Assembly (NCBI GenBank): GCA_037447655.1 | Contig: JBBHKE010002894.1 | Span: 1-59,956 of the forward strand | Length of the DNA: 59,956 nt | Reading direction: 5' to 3' | Source of the DNA: Zygnema cylindricum | Lineage: Eukaryota; Streptophyta; Zygnematophyceae; Zygnematales; Zygnemataceae | Shown: piece after piece, positions 11,896-24,381 of the stretch | Layout of the letters: the number at the start of each line of letters is the position of its first letter | Numbering within the stretch: the stretch's first letter is position 1 | Program-made: the position numbers and the translations under genes | The notes under the pieces: generated by a model | What the model saw: only the letters and a program-made list of their open reading frames with translations | Told to the model about the DNA's origin: nothing | Databases searched by the model: none

Positions 11896-13019
11896 TCTGT
11901 GAAATCACCTTACTGCTTTCACATATGCAGCAATTAACAGATTATTGAATAGCTTCTCCAATTGCGTCAGATTTTCAGTGAAAGAACGCTGACAAATCGA
12001 TCCTAAGTGTTAATTTCTGTCAAAGCTGACCAAATTTCTGCAGAGTTTCCCTTCTCCCTTTAATACATTCTTGATAATTCCTTCTGGAGTATTCTGAGGG
12101 CGTCCTGCCCTTTTTGTAACTTTATGTTCGCTGGCAGTCCAGTGACATCATGTCACAAGAACACGTCAGCAGATGCCCGCCATGTGTCAACATTCGAGGA
12201 GCACGGCGTCTGTACGGACACCACTTTGGATGCGTACCAGCTTCGTCCGAGGATCCGCCTTCCACTTTTAGATCGGAGCCGTCCATTTATTCCGTCGATA
12301 TGTTCTAATAAAACAGCCACAGAAAATGCTGTTGGTGGTCGTAGAAACTTTTCAGTCATTTTGTGCTCTAAAAATGTAACGTGGCGCGTACTAAGCGGTT
12401 GACACATGTCATTCTATACCATAACTTGTTAATAGTAAACACGTGTGGAATCCAGGTACAGCGAAGTTGGCGTTAGCGTTTGGCGGAAGTGCGATTACAA
12501 AAAAATATTTAGAAATGACGTGGCGTGCACGAAATAGTCCACTTATGCAACTGTCGCTAGGTGGGACCGTACGCATGTTTAACGGCCAACTTGTAAAGTA
12601 TACATGACAGCAGTTTGGTTGGCCGCTGACTTGCACTTTACATGTTAAGAGGAAGAGAAAGCTTCCTTTCAAGACGCCACCCTCTTTGCTAGGCTACCAA
12701 CCCAACAGGAACAATTGTAATTGCTATACTTATGTTGTGTATTGGATATTTCCTATCGCGATAATTACAATAACAGATAAAAGGGCCCTATTTATCTCTC
12801 CAGGACGAACAAAATTTTATTGGTGATATAAGTTTAAACATATATGATAATATATAGGACGACTATATACTATGCAGTATTAAACTAAATACAGTATATA
12901 GTATGTCATGTCAGATATCCTAATCCGGTCCGTAATCTATACGGAAATATACAACGGTCAGCGCATTACTTAAGTTAGAAACATCGTTAATAGTTAAGGT
13001 ACATATCACTTATCGATAA
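11896..13019. promoter_or_regulatory. MINPP upstream region (duplicated)
   Basis: About 1.1 kb upstream of the MINPP ATG on the minus strand. It recurs at 17077-18205. I see no clear TATA box close to the start. No other gene is supported here, although short ORFs at 12124-12402 recur in copy B with changes. The promoter assignment rests on position only. Confidence 0.4.
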
Positions 13020-13024
13020 GAGGT

Positions 13025-14196
13025 TAGAATTCTATGGGTTCCACCCCCCCCCCACAGGATTTGCAGATCCAAAGAAGCTTATCTAGATAGTGCCGACTCC
13101 AAGTTGATACAAACCCAAATAACTGACGCCCTGGCGCCTTGACAGTCAGAACCCCAACACAGGTTCACCCCGTGAAAGAAAAATTTTTGTGTGCTCAGTT
13201 CCCTCACATAATGCAAAGTTAGAATATGAGTATTTGGACACATTCCCCCACTTTGAATTTCCCTTAGAAATGCAGCCACCCTGGCAAGCAAAAACTCTGA
13301 CCAAATACAGCCCTGTGTAGCCTGGACTCCCCTGATTCCGCAGCAAAAAGAATCACTGACAATGGTCAACTAAATGAGTTGTAATTAAATCGCAAAGTTT
13401 GCCTATTTATACACATGGTCTTTGGAAGAGATGCAGTTACCTACCAAAATTATTCTAAGTCCTAAAACCCCTCTCTAAGCCCCCTAGTACGGAGGTATGG
13501 ACAAATCATAAGATTGTACCGTACAGGAAAGTACAGGTACCGGAGTACTTTCTGTACGGTCCATGTACGACATCGCCATAATGTGACATTTGTCACATCC
13601 AAAATTGTCATCTCGCGTTCCGGGGATCCCGCAATCCTCCCAGATCCTGCCACGTGTCACATGGAGTGGCGGTGCCCAAAAACGCAAAGTCGCCCACTCA
13701 TGAATCCCGGCTCGCACCACGGCCATTCGATGAAGACTGACATTTAATGTTGGTCGTCTAAATAAGATGTCGTTTCGTTAATTCCGTGCGGTCCGGAATT
13801 CGTGCGGTCTAATCCATTTCCGTGTACAGTCCGTCCCGTAATTAGTTAAATGAAACATATTGTGTGGTTCGTGTTTATATGATTATCATACCCTATATAC
13901 ACTAGCACTCATCTTACACTATAGGATAAAGCTACCGGCTATCGACTTCTTGACGAAGGGCAGGTACCAGGATTAAATCTTGGGTCCATCAAGTCCCTTT
14001 TGGTAAACCTACCAAAAACTACAGGTGTCTCTCTCAGGGCAGCATGGGCAGCCATGGCTGAAGCTTCCTCTCCAACCTCAATGACTGCCACAAGTGTGGG
14101 GGTTTGGAGAGTGGAGCGAGAGGCAGGCTGCCTTTGCTGACTTCCTCTTATTATTTTTGCCTTTATTCAGACCTAAAAATAACATACATTTCAACA
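13025..14196 (-). mobile_element. Solo copia LTR (family 1)
   Basis: A single 1.17-kb LTR flanked by the 5-bp duplication GAGGT (13020-13024 and 14197-14201). Compared with the LTRs at 18211-19369 and 21384-22492, the element orientation is minus. On the minus strand it starts TGTTGAAATGTATG, carries a TATA box (GTATAAATAGG, 13403-13413) and a GTAC-rich hairpin (about 13515-13570). No internal retrotransposon sequence remains, as expected after LTR-LTR recombination. Confidence 0.9.
13403..13413 (-). promoter_or_regulatory. LTR TATA box
   Basis: GTATAAATAGG on the minus strand, the element's transcriptional orientation, repeated at the same place in the E1 left LTR (about 18574-18584). It is a likely Pol II core promoter. 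Confidence 0.6.
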
Positions 14197-16082
14197 GAGG
14201 TCACCCAAATCATAGTCATTGCAATATTGTTGTTTATCTAGACAAATTTGTTGACACTTTATATTTTTTTGGTCTTTTCTTACATGAAAGTAAAAGAGCA
14301 CTTATCCATGTCGGGATAATTAAAAGTATGCTTGAAACATCATAGAGTGACATAATTACCACTCAACGATGAAGTCAAAACATATAAATGGGGCTTCAAA
14401 GCAATTTGCAACATTATGTGATTTTTCAAATATTGAATTGCACATTATTAAGTGGAATTATTTTAGTATGCCACACCGGTAATTTTCAAAGTTACACCTT
14501 GTGGTCGATGCAACCATGTGTCACTAACCATACAAAACGGATAATAGTTCCAACGTTTTGTTTTTTTCCATATTTTAACTTTATCTATTCCTAATCGATA
14601 TTTATTAATTATCTATATTGGAAATAATAAAAGGCGATGATACCTAGGTAGATAATGTTGAGATTTGAAGGTTTTCATAGTTAGTCCTATTTCCAATGCT
14701 AAAATCTTAAAAACAACACTCCTTCACCCCCTTAAGAGTCCCATTCCACTTACAAAATATTAACAATTTTTCTCTTTATCATATTACTTTCACGGATTTT
14801 TGAGAGGTTACATAAGCATTTTACAATATTTTTAGAGATTTGTTGTATTTGAAATAATTTTTAGGGCTACTTCGGGTCAATTACAACGTTTTAGTTCGGC
14901 GCATGCGCATACACATATCGCACAGCCACATCGTCTAAAAGGATAACAGAGCATCGTCGCCCGTGCACAATCCGTAGAGCCATGGTTATGTACCGATACA
15001 TAGTTGCAAGATATGGGTACATAAATATTTAAAATTCATAAATTAGGTGTACATTATATAAACAAACATAGCAAAACACATTTGTTTGAATAGTCACTTT
15101 GGAACCGTCGAATAATATTTGATATCATTTTTTCTCTTTCATGTATGTAAAATACATTTACGATGCTTGACATTTTTTTAGTAATTTGGGGGGAAAAATA
15201 AAAACGTTCAGTGAAGTAAAGTTTCTTGACAAAGGAGAAAAAAAACATAAAAAAAAGTGAAAAAAAAAATATTGTGTTGTATTGTTCTTTCGGTTTGAAA
15301 AAGATGAAGTTATAAAAAGCCAAATTATAAACGACATACAATTAAGCGTCTAATTTTATAAATATATAGTTACTAATCGGTGGTGTGCTGTTTTGAATAA
15401 CTTTATACAACCAATTATTGTAATGTTGTTGTCGATTTCGTAATGCCTGGACTAATGTTTTTTTTGTTGTTAAAAGGTTAGTGCCTGTATTCTTATTCCA
15501 TTTCTTGAAATATCTCCATCTTTTTGGATTAACCATTTGCTTTAATGTTAAAATCATACAAGGGAAGATGATCACGTGAGATAAAAACTTGCATCTTTCA
15601 ACGAATAAACATTTAATTAAATAGAAAAGTGGTCGCATCTATGAGCGTTACACTTGAGTAAGACAACATGTAAACCTTTACATTAACAAACGATGGAAGG
15701 CATAATGATTTTACTCACGTGATGGATGTTGTAAATGTCATAACTAATTGTGTGTCTTGATAAAAGTTACCCTTTCAACTTTCTTTTTTTAGAACACCTT
15801 ATCTTTTGAGGGACTAATAAATTTTGGCCCTACCCAATGATTTTAACATGAGATATGTAAAGCTATTGGTTGTATAAAATTAGCTAGAAAACAAAGAAGC
15901 TTCTTGAATGAGACAACAAAAAACTGTTTGCGGTTCAGTCGCAATGTGATAACTCACCGATGCTTGATGTACGACCAAGATAGGTATCGCACAGGTTACA
16001 TCGCAGGGCATTGTCACATGGCATCGTGAACCATCTCATTTTATCTGATCCGCACATGGGCACATTCTGTAGAGGTGTAGGT

Positions 16083-16194
16083 CAGAGGTCGCAAAAGTCA
16101 AAATTTTACATAACCGAAACCGACCGTTTTTTTTTTTAATCTGAGTAACCGACGCTTGACCGGGTTATGTCACGCTCCAAAATTGTTAACCGTT
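16083..16194. mobile_element. Left part of a hAT-like element, cut by the duplication breakpoint
   Basis: Begins CAGAGGTCGCAAA like the element at 24382, preceded by GTGTAGGT, but stops after about 110 bp at the copy A/copy B junction. Confidence 0.7.
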
Positions 16195-16754
16195 AATCTT
16201 CTTCCTTCTTCTGCATCTCCAGAAACTATTTTCTACAAAAAAACAAAAAACAATTGAGCCTTTTTAAAGCCAACTCGGAAGTTCTTTTCAAGTCCTCTCG
16301 AAAAAGGAGCTTTCCATCCTAAAATGAGGAGGAAACTAAAAAAAAAAAAAAATCATTTTTTAGAGTCTGAAGGGAAATACTATCTGCGTAAACTAGAGAA
16401 AACAAGCTTCAAAATTAAAAGCTGCTTAAGAATGTCATCAACACAAAATTAAATTGACAAACCTAAGTGTTAATGAAGAAATGGTTTCCTCTTTCACAGA
16501 GTTATGTTCAAATCATAACTCGGAAGGGGAACAAAACAAAAACCAAATTCTCCAAAAATGAAAACAGCGAGCCACCATTTTTTCTTCAAAAAAGGGGCAT
16601 CTTAATAATCAATTAAGACAACGGAAAAACAGCTGTTTCTGTATTCAAAGGGCCCACTTACTATCCAACAAGAAAAAAAAAATGCAAAAAAAAGAGAAAG
16701 AAGAGAGGGGGTTGAGAAAGAGAGAAGGAGAAAACAGAAAGGGAGAAAACGAGA

Positions 16755-16755
16755 G

Positions 16756-16799
<44 letters not shown>

Positions 16800-16876
16800 A
16801 GGAAAAAGAGAGAGGAGAGAAAGAGGGAGGGAAGCGAGAGAGAGAGGGAGAGAGAGAGGGAGAGAGAGAAGAGAAA

Positions 16877-16922
<46 letters not shown>
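16755..16922. repeat. GA-rich tract in the duplicated MINPP intron 1
   Basis: Expanded counterpart of 11648-11760, with a longer uninterrupted GA run near 16880-16920. Confidence 0.88.
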
Positions 16923-16925
<3 letters not shown>

Positions 16926-16946
16926 AGAAAGAGAAAGAAAATTTAC

Positions 16947-17076
16947 CTGGTTGTGCTTGACAGATGACTCTGGACTTGAAACTTTCCTTCATCAACCCTC
17001 AGACCAAGGAGAGCTGCAGAAACCCTAACTGCAACACAAACCCTAAAAGTAGAACCAGAAACATTGGAACCTTCAT
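16947..17076 (-). pseudogene. Duplicated MINPP exon 1, frameshifted
   Basis: This is a copy of exon 1 with the ATG (17074-17076) and the CCAG|GTAAAT donor kept. It is 130 bp rather than 128: two single-base insertions near GGTCTGAGGGTTGATG bring a TGA into frame after about 25 codons. Exons 2-6 are not duplicated, so this is a dead fragment left by the tandem duplication. Its upstream sequence is still close to that of the real gene. Confidence 0.9.
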
Positions 17077-18210
17077 TCTGTGAAATCACCTTACTGCTTT
17101 CACATATGCAGCAATTAACAGATTATTGAATAGCTTCTCCAATTGCGTCAGATTTTCAGTGAAAGAACGCTGACAAATCAATCCTAAGTGTTAATTTCTG
17201 CCAAAGCTGACCAAATTTCTGCAGAGTTTCCCTTCTCCTTTTAATACATTCTTGATAATTCCTTCTGGAGTATTCTGAGGGCCTCCTGCCCTATATGTAA
17301 CTTTATGTTCGCTGGCAGTCCAGTGACATCATGTCACAAGAACACGTCAGCATATGCCCCGCCATGTGTCAACATTCGAGGAGCACGGCATCTGTACGGA
17401 CACCACTTTGGATGCGTACCAGCTTCGTCCGAGGGTCCGCCTTCCACTTTTAGATCCGAGCCGCCCATTTATTCCGTCGATATGTTTTAATAAAACAGCC
17501 ACAGAAAATGCTGTTGGTGGTCGTAGAAACTTTTCAGTCATTTGTGCTCTAAAAATGTAACGTGGCGCGTACTAAGCGGTTGACACATGTCATTCTATAC
17601 CATAACTTGTAAACAGTAAACACGTGTGGAATGCAGGTACAGCGAAGTTTGGCGTTAGCGTTTGGCGGAAGTGGCGATTACAAAAAAATATTTAGAAATG
17701 ACGTGGCGTGCACGAAATAGCCCACTTATGCAACTGTCGCTAGGTGGGACCGTACGCATGTTTAACGGCCAACTTGTAAAGTATACATGACAGCAGTTTG
17801 GTTGGACGCTGACTTGTACTTTACATGTTAAGAGGAAGAGAAAAGCTTCCTTTCAAGACGCCACCCTCTTTGCTAGGCTACCAACCCAACAGGAATAATT
17901 GTAACTGCTATACTTGTGTTGTGTATTGGATATTTACTATCGCGATAATAAAAGTAACAGGTAAAGAGGGCCCTATTTATCACACCATGACGAACAAATT
18001 TATATTGGTGATATGAGTTTAGACATTAATGATAATATATAGGACGACTATATACTATGCAATATTAAACTAAATACAGTATATAGTATGTCATGTCAGA
18101 TATCCTAATCCGGTCCGTAATCTATACGGAAATATAGAACGGTCAGCGCATTACTTAAGTTAGAAAACATCGTGAATAGTTAAGGTACATATCACTTATC
18201 GATAAGAGGT

Positions 18211-19369
18211 TGGAATTCTATGGGTTCCACCCCCCCCCACAAGATTCGCAGATCCAAAGAAGCTTATATAGATAGTGTCGACTTCAAGTTGATACAAACC
18301 CAAATAACTGACACCTCACAACCCCAATACACCTTCACCCCCGTGAAAGGAGACTTTTTGTGTGCTCAGTTCCCTCACAGAATGCAAAGTTAGAATATGA
18401 GTCTTTGGATAAATTCCCCCACTTTGAATTTCCCTTAGAAATGCAGCCACCTTGGCAGGCAAAAACTCTGACCGACTACACCCCGGTGTAGCTTGGACTA
18501 CCATGAGTCCGCAGCAAAAAAAATCACTGAAAATGGTCAACTAAATGAGTTGTAATTAAATCGGAAAGTTTGCCTATTTATACACATGGTCTCTGGAAGA
18601 GAGGCGGTTACCTACCAAAATTATTCTAAGTCCTAAAACCCCTCTCTAAGCCCCCTAGTACAGAGGTACAGACAAATTATAAGAATGTACCGTACAGGAA
18701 AGTATAGGTACCGAAGTACTTTCTGTACGGTCCATGTACGACATCACTATAATGTGACATTTGTCACATCCGGAATTATCATCTCGCGTTCCGGAAATCC
18801 CGCAATCCTCCCAGATTGTGCCATGTGTCATTCGGAGTGGCGGTGCTCGAAATCGCCAAGTCGTCCACTCCGGAATCCAGGCTCGCACCATGGCCGTTCG
18901 ATGAAGACCGTCATTTAATATTTGGCCGTTTAAATAAAGTGTCGTTTCGTTAATTTCGTGTTGTACGGAATTCGTGCGATCTAATCCGTTTCTATGTACA
19001 GTGCGTCCCGTATGCAGTTAAAAAAAATACATTGCGCCGTTTACATTTATTTAATATCGTACCGTATATGTTTCATCGTCTATTGTAGACTATTGGATAA
19101 AGCTATTGGCTATCGGATACTTGACGGGCGGTAGGTTCCAAGATCAAATCCGGTGCGTCAAGATCCCTTTTGGTACACCTACCAAAAGCTACAGCCTGTC
19201 TCTCTCTTTGGGCAGCATGGGCAGTCATGGCTCTAGCTTCCTCTCCCACCTTTAGTGACTTCGACAAGTGTGGGGGTTTACAGAGTGGAGCGAGAGGCAG
19301 GCTGCCTTTGGTGACTTCCTTTTATTAATTTTCCTTTATTCATACTTAGAAAATACATACATTTCAACA
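18211..19369 (-). repeat. E1 left LTR (3' LTR)
   Basis: Plus-strand ends are TGGAATTCTATGGG and ATTTCAACA. It contains the TATA box, the GTAC-rich hairpin (18685-18745) and a tRNA-like stretch at 19092-19160 on the plus strand, antisense to the element. Confidence 0.9.
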
Positions 19370-19443
19370 CTCCCTTTATTTTCTAGTCTACTTTCCTTTC
19401 AACTCCTACCAAATACATTTATTTTTACTTTCTTTTTCTTCTA

Positions 19444-19937
19444 TCATTTCTTCTCATAAATGTTTAAGAAAATAACCTCATATTCAAAAAGGTCTGTTAG
19501 ATGAGCTGAAATAAATATTGCATCTTGTTGATCACGCATTTTATTTAACATCCCACTTTTCATAAATCCGAACAAAGTTTTTATACACCTCATCCCTTTT
19601 CTATCCACACAAAATCCATTTTTCCTCTTGCAATTCAAACAGCCAGCCCCATCTCCAATCTGCAACACACACCCTGATGCTAACCCTTTAACGGGCACAC
19701 CTTCATAGATGGCATCACTCCCATTAGTGATGTCAAAACCATTACCCCCCAAATTTTCCGTAAATCAAGAGTCCCCACTAATTTCCTCATAAGATTTACG
19801 TCTTCTGTACTCATATATTTATCCATGATACTCACCCCATTTTTTGAACTTTCCTCACTCTCTCCCATGGAATTCTTTCCACTATCACTTTCTAATTTTA
19901 TTCCCAATAAATATTTTTCCTCCCCTAAGCCTTTCAT
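19444..19937 (-). pseudogene. E1 RT C-terminus and RNase H remnants
   Basis: Two overlapping frames. 19680-19937 gives MKGLGEEKYLLGIKLESD, matching the MKDMGEARYFLGI end of copia RT. 19444-19752 gives TNGSDAIYEGVPVKG...IGDGAGC, matching the TWSDANYGDAPM...VGNGACC start of RNase H. Frames and key residues are broken. Confidence 0.75.
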
Positions 19938-19956
19938 TAAATATTCCTTTTCTCCC

Positions 19957-20394
19957 CTATCTTTTAATACCCCCTCTAGATTTACTTCTCCCCTTTCCTC
20001 GGAATCCGTCGAAGTCTCTTTCCGACCGGTTTTCTGTTTCCAAAATATCTATAACATTATCCTCATTATTTTTATTTTTCCCTTTTTCAATCATGGATCC
20101 TCGATCTGACTTTCTCATTTCTAAGTCATACTTTCCACATTCCTTAACATCCTCATCATGTCTAACTCCCTCAAGTACCTCTCTTCCCTTTACTTCCCTT
20201 ACGCCTCCAAAAGCACACTGTTGCTTTGGTGGAATTTTTGTGTGCTTTTCTCTCTTCCCCATACTACCAATGTGAAGAAGCTTCAAAATTTCTTCATCCT
20301 CTTTCTCCTCTTCCCTTTCTTCCTCCTCATTCACATTCCAACTTCTAATTTCTTCCAAACAAGGACACTTCTCCAAATATTGACCCGGTTCCAT
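19957..20394 (-). pseudogene. E1 post-Gag acidic ORF fused over a deletion
   Basis: A 145-codon ORF starting at the degenerate knuckle (PGQYLEKCP), then an EEEE-rich stretch and IPPKQQCAFGG, which corresponds to the IPRRHKCAYGG stretch before protease in other copies. It then leads into RT/RNase H remnants, so the protease-integrase-RT core has been deleted. Confidence 0.6.
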
Positions 20395-21178
20395 ATAAAA
20401 GAAACAAACCCGTTTTTTTCAAAGTTCCCCTTTTTTTTCCTCTCCCTCTCTTTCCACTAAAGTTATGATAATGTTTACCTTTGTCTTTCTTCCTCTCATC
20501 ACGCTTCCGCTCGTCACCGTCATTCCTCTCATCACGCTTCCTCTCGTCACCGCCGTTCCTCTCATCATGCTTCCGCCAGTAACCACCAGCTGTTAGTGCA
20601 TTCACCCTTTCACTTCCCCTACGAAGCTCCAAAATGCTTTCCCTCACAAAAATTATCCCCATGGTAATGCTCCAAGTCAATGAGGAGCCATCCATTTTCT
20701 GCATAGAGTAAATGATGTTTTCGTACTCATCTAGGAGTTTCATGATTAGTATGTTAATTTTTCTCTCCTCAGATTCTACATATCCCGCACTGGCAAGCTC
20801 AACATATAACGCAACAATATCATTGCAAAACTCTATCATGCTATCGCCTTTATAAACATAGGCATCTATTTCTGGTTTTACTAACTGCTGCCTCTGTATA
20901 GTCTCACTCTTATAAATATGTCTTAGTGTTTCCCAGAATTCTGAAGACTTGGTTAGATTTAAAAGAGTGATAGCTATGGACTTAGACACATTTCTAAGTA
21001 TGAAATGTTTTGCTATAGTGTTTTCGTATTCCCATATTTTTCTGTCACTTTCTTCAGTTTTTGGTTCGGTTTTTACCCCTACAAGTGGAAGCGTAGCCGA
21101 GAGCCTAGCTCCCTTCACCATAGGTGTTCCTTTTCCTTTCTCCCCTTCCATGGCAATGATTTTCCCTTCACCTTCCAT
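20345..21178 (-). CDS. E1 Gag-like protein (277 aa)
   Basis: A 277-codon ORF related to the copia Gag (UBN2-type) ORFs at 31096-31914 and 39854-40504: IAKHFILRNVSKS, ETIQRQQLVKPEIDAYVYKG and LLDEYENIIYSMQKMDGSSLTW align with those copies. Near the C-terminus there is an 11-residue repeat (DERKRDERNDG-type), encoded by 33-bp units around 20490-20570, not seen in the other Gag copies. The zinc knuckle lies in the next frame (about 20390) and is degenerate: the CCHC positions read C, Y, Q, C. Gag would package element RNA; the ORF is still open, so translation is possible. Confidence 0.75.
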   Translation of the reverse strand: MEGEGKIIAMEGEKGKGTPMVKGARLSATLPLVGVKTEPKTEESDRKIWEYENTIAKHFILRNVSKSIAITLLNLTKSSEFWETLRHIYKSETIQRQQLVKPEIDAYVYKGDSMIEFCNDIVALYVELASAGYVESEERKINILIMKLLDEYENIIYSMQKMDGSSLTWSITMGIIFVRESILELRRGSERVNALTAGGYWRKHDERNGGDERKRDERNDGDERKRDERKKDKGKHYHNFSGKRGRGKKRGTLKKTGLFLLYGTGSIFGEVSLFGRN

Positions 21179-21368
21179 TGCATCTGAACTCCAATTGTTT
21201 TCCTGGGAAGCCCTAGATGAATCTCCGTAGTGAGTTCAACCAAAGCATGGTGTCGGGCATCTCATTTGTCCCGAAACAATTCCCCATAAGTGATTTTCGA
21301 AAGGCAGTCCCTCTATCGTAAACCCCCAATAAGTGAAGCCTGTTACATCAAACATAGGCACCCTAGAT

Positions 21369-21383
21369 GGTAAGCCCATATCT
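21369..21383 (-). other. E1 primer-binding site (degenerate half-tRNA type)
   Basis: On the minus strand the sequence just inside the 5' LTR reads AGATATGGGCTTACC, a decayed version of the GGTTATGGGCCCACC site of the other copies. Confidence 0.6.
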
Positions 21384-22492
21384 TGAAATTCTCCCCCCCA
21401 CATAATTCACAGACCCAAAGAAGCTTATCTAGATAGTGCCGACTCCAAGTTGATACAAACCCAAATGACTGACTTCTTCACAGTCAGAAACCTAATAAAA
21501 CTTCACCCTCGTAAAAAAAGACTTTATGTGTGCTCAGTTCCCTCACATAATGCAAAGTTAAAATATGAGTCTTTGGACACATTCCCCCTCTTTGACTTTC
21601 CCTTAGAAATGCAGCCAGCGTGGTTTCCCCTGAGTCCGCAACAAAAAAAATCAATAAAAATGGTCAACTAAATCAGTTGTAATAAAATGACAAAGTTTGC
21701 CTATTTATATAGATGCTCTCTAGGAGAGAGGCGGTTACCTACCAATATTCTTCTAAGTCCTAAAACCCCTCTCTAAGCCCCTTAGTATTGAGGTACAGAC
21801 TAATCATAAGACTGTACCGTACAAGAAAGTACAGGTACTGGAGTACTTTCTGTACGGTCCATGTACGACATTGCCATAATGTGACATTTGTCACATATAG
21901 AATTGTCAATTGCGTTCTAGAGATCCCGCAATCCTTCCGGATCTTGCCATGTGTCACACGGAGTGGTGGTGCCCAAAAATGCCAAGTCGCCCACTCTTGA
22001 ATCCTGACTCGCACCACGGCTGTTCGATGAAGACCGACATTCAATATTTGTCGTCTAAATAAAATGCCGTTTTGTTAATTGCGTGCAGTTCGAAACTCGT
22101 GCGGTCTAATCCATTTTCGAGTACGGTCCGTCTTGTAATCAGTTAAATGAAGCATATCGTGTGGTTCGTGTTTATATAATTATCGTACCCTATATACTCT
22201 AGCACTGGTCCTAGACTATAGGATATAGCAACCGTCTATCGATTTCTTGACGGAGGGCAAGTATCAGGATCAAATCTTGGGTCCATCAAGTCTCTTTTGG
22301 TAAACCTACCACAACTACATGTGTCTCTCTCTGGGTAGCACGGGCAACCATGGCTTTAGCTTCTTCTCCAACCTCAGTGATTGCCGCAAGTGTGGGGGTT
22401 TGGAGAGTGGAGCGAGAGGCATGTTGCCTTTGCTGAATTCCTCTTAAAAAAATTTCCTTTATTCAGACCTAGAAATAACATACATTTCAAAA
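21384..22492 (-). repeat. E1 right LTR (5' LTR)
   Basis: Begins TGAAATTCT on the plus strand and ends TTTCAAAA before GAGGT. It lacks about ten bases (ATGGGTTCCA) present near the edge of the left LTR. It carries a GTAC-rich hairpin at 21813-21870. Confidence 0.88.
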
Positions 22493-24381
22493 GAGGTCAC
22501 CCAAATCATAGTAATTGCAATATTGTTGTTTATCTAGACAAATTTTTTGACACTTTATATTTTTTTTGTCTTTTCTTACATGAAAGTAAACGAGCACTTA
22601 TCCATGTCGGGATAGTTAAAAGTATGCTTGAAACGTCATAGAGTGACATAATTACCTTTTTGTGACGATGTCAAAACATATAAATGGAGCTTCAAAGCAA
22701 ATTGCAACATTATGTGATTTTTCAAATATTGAATTGCACATTATTAAGTGGAATTCTTTCAGTATGCCACACCGGTAATTTTCAAAGTTACACCTTGTGG
22801 TCGATGCAGCCATGTGTCACTAACCATACAAAACGGATAATAGTTCCAACGTTTTGTTTTTTTCCATATTTTCACGTTATCTGTTCCTAATCGATATTTA
22901 TTAATTATCTATATTGGAAATAATAAAAGGCGATGATACCTAGGTAGATAATGTTGAGATTTGAAGGTTTTCATTGTTAGTCCTATTTCCAATGCTAAAA
23001 TCTTAAAAACAACACTCCTTCACCCCTTAAGAGTCCCATTCCACTTACAAAATATTAACAATTTTTCTCCTTATCATACTAGTTTCACAGATTTCTTAGA
23101 GGTTACATAAACATTTTATGATATTTTTAGAGATTTGTTGTATTTGAAATAATTTTTAGGGCTATTTCGGGTCAATTACAACGTTTTATATCGGCGCATG
23201 CGCATACACATACCGCACAACCACATCGTCTAAAAGGATAACATAGCATCGTCGCCCGTGCACAATCCGTAGAGCCATGGTTATGTACTGATACATAGTT
23301 GCAAAATATGGGTACATAAATATTTAAAATTCATAAATTAGGTGTACATTATATAAACAAACATAGCAAAACACATTTGTTTGAATAGTCACTTTGGAAC
23401 CGTCGAATAATATTTGATATCATTTTTTCTCTTTCATGTATGTAAAATACATTTACGATGCTTGACATTTTTTTAGTAATTTGGGGGGAAAAATAAAAAC
23501 GTTCAGTGAAGTAAAGTTTCTTGACAAAGAAAAAAAAAACACATAAAAAAACGAGAAAAAAAAAATATTGTGTTGTATTGTTGTTTCGGTTTGAAAAAGA
23601 TGAAGTTATAAAAAGCCAAATTATAAACGACATACAAATAAACGTCTAATTTTATAAATATATAGTTACTAATCGGTTGGTGTATTGTTTTGAATAACTT
23701 TATTCCACCAATTATTGTAATGTTGTTGTCGATTTCGTAATGCCTGGACTAATGTTTTTTTTTTTGTTAAAAGGTTAGTGCATGTATTTTTATTCCATTT
23801 CTTGAAATTTCTCCATCTTTTTGAATTAACCATTTGCTTTAATGTTAAAATCATATAAGGGAATATGATCACGTGAGATAAAAACTTGCATCTTTCAAGG
23901 AACAAACATTGAATTAAATAGAAAAGTGGTCGCATCTATCAGCGTTACACTTGAGTAAGACAACATACAAACCTTTACGTTGACAAACGATTGAAAGCAT
24001 ACTGATTTTACTCACGTGATGGATGTTGTAAATGTCATAACTAATTGTGTGTCTTGATAAAAGTTACCCTTTCAATTTTTATTTTTTTTAGAACACCCTA
24101 TCTTTTGAGAGACTAATAAATTTTGGCCCTACCCAATGATTTAAACAAGAGATATGTAAAGCTATTGGTTGTACAAAATTAGCTAGAAAACAAAGAAGCT
24201 TCTTAATTGAGACAACAAAAAACGGTTTGCGGTTCGGTCGCACTGTGATAACTCACCGATGCTTGATGTACGGCCAAGATAGGTATCGCACAGGTTACAT
24301 CGCAGGGCATTGTCACATGGCATCGTGAACCATCTCATTTTATCTGATCCGCACATCGGCACATTCTGTAGGAGTGTAGGC

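Larger units (their letters stand above)
11090..16194. repeat. Tandem segmental duplication, copy A
   Basis: The sequence from MINPP intron 1 through exon 1, its upstream region, a solo LTR and about 2 kb beyond recurs in order at 16195-24499, with few mismatches by eye. Copy A ends where ...CCGTTAA is followed directly by the start of copy B (TCTTCTTCC). Besides MINPP exon 1, the only long ORF is 15342-15638 on the minus strand (98 codons). It recurs, shortened, at 23669-23935, but has no recognised motif. Confidence 0.92.
18211..22492 (-). mobile_element. E1: complete but internally deleted copia element (family 1)
   Basis: A 4.28-kb element on the minus strand with target duplications GAGGT at 18206-18210 and 22493-22497. 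The left LTR (3' LTR) is 18211-19369 and the right LTR (5' LTR) is 21384-22492. A polypurine tract (CTAGAAAATAAAGGGAG) adjoins the left LTR at 19370-19386. A degenerate primer-binding site lies at 21369-21383. Coding content is a long gag plus RT/RNase H remnants; protease, integrase and most of RT are missing. It resembles non-autonomous, gag-retaining copia derivatives. Confidence 0.9.

Noticed and set aside
15342-15638. A conserved gene shared by 15342-15638 and 23669-23935 (minus strand)
   Set aside because: Both lie in the recent tandem duplication, so similarity is expected without selection; there is no motif and the copies differ in length.
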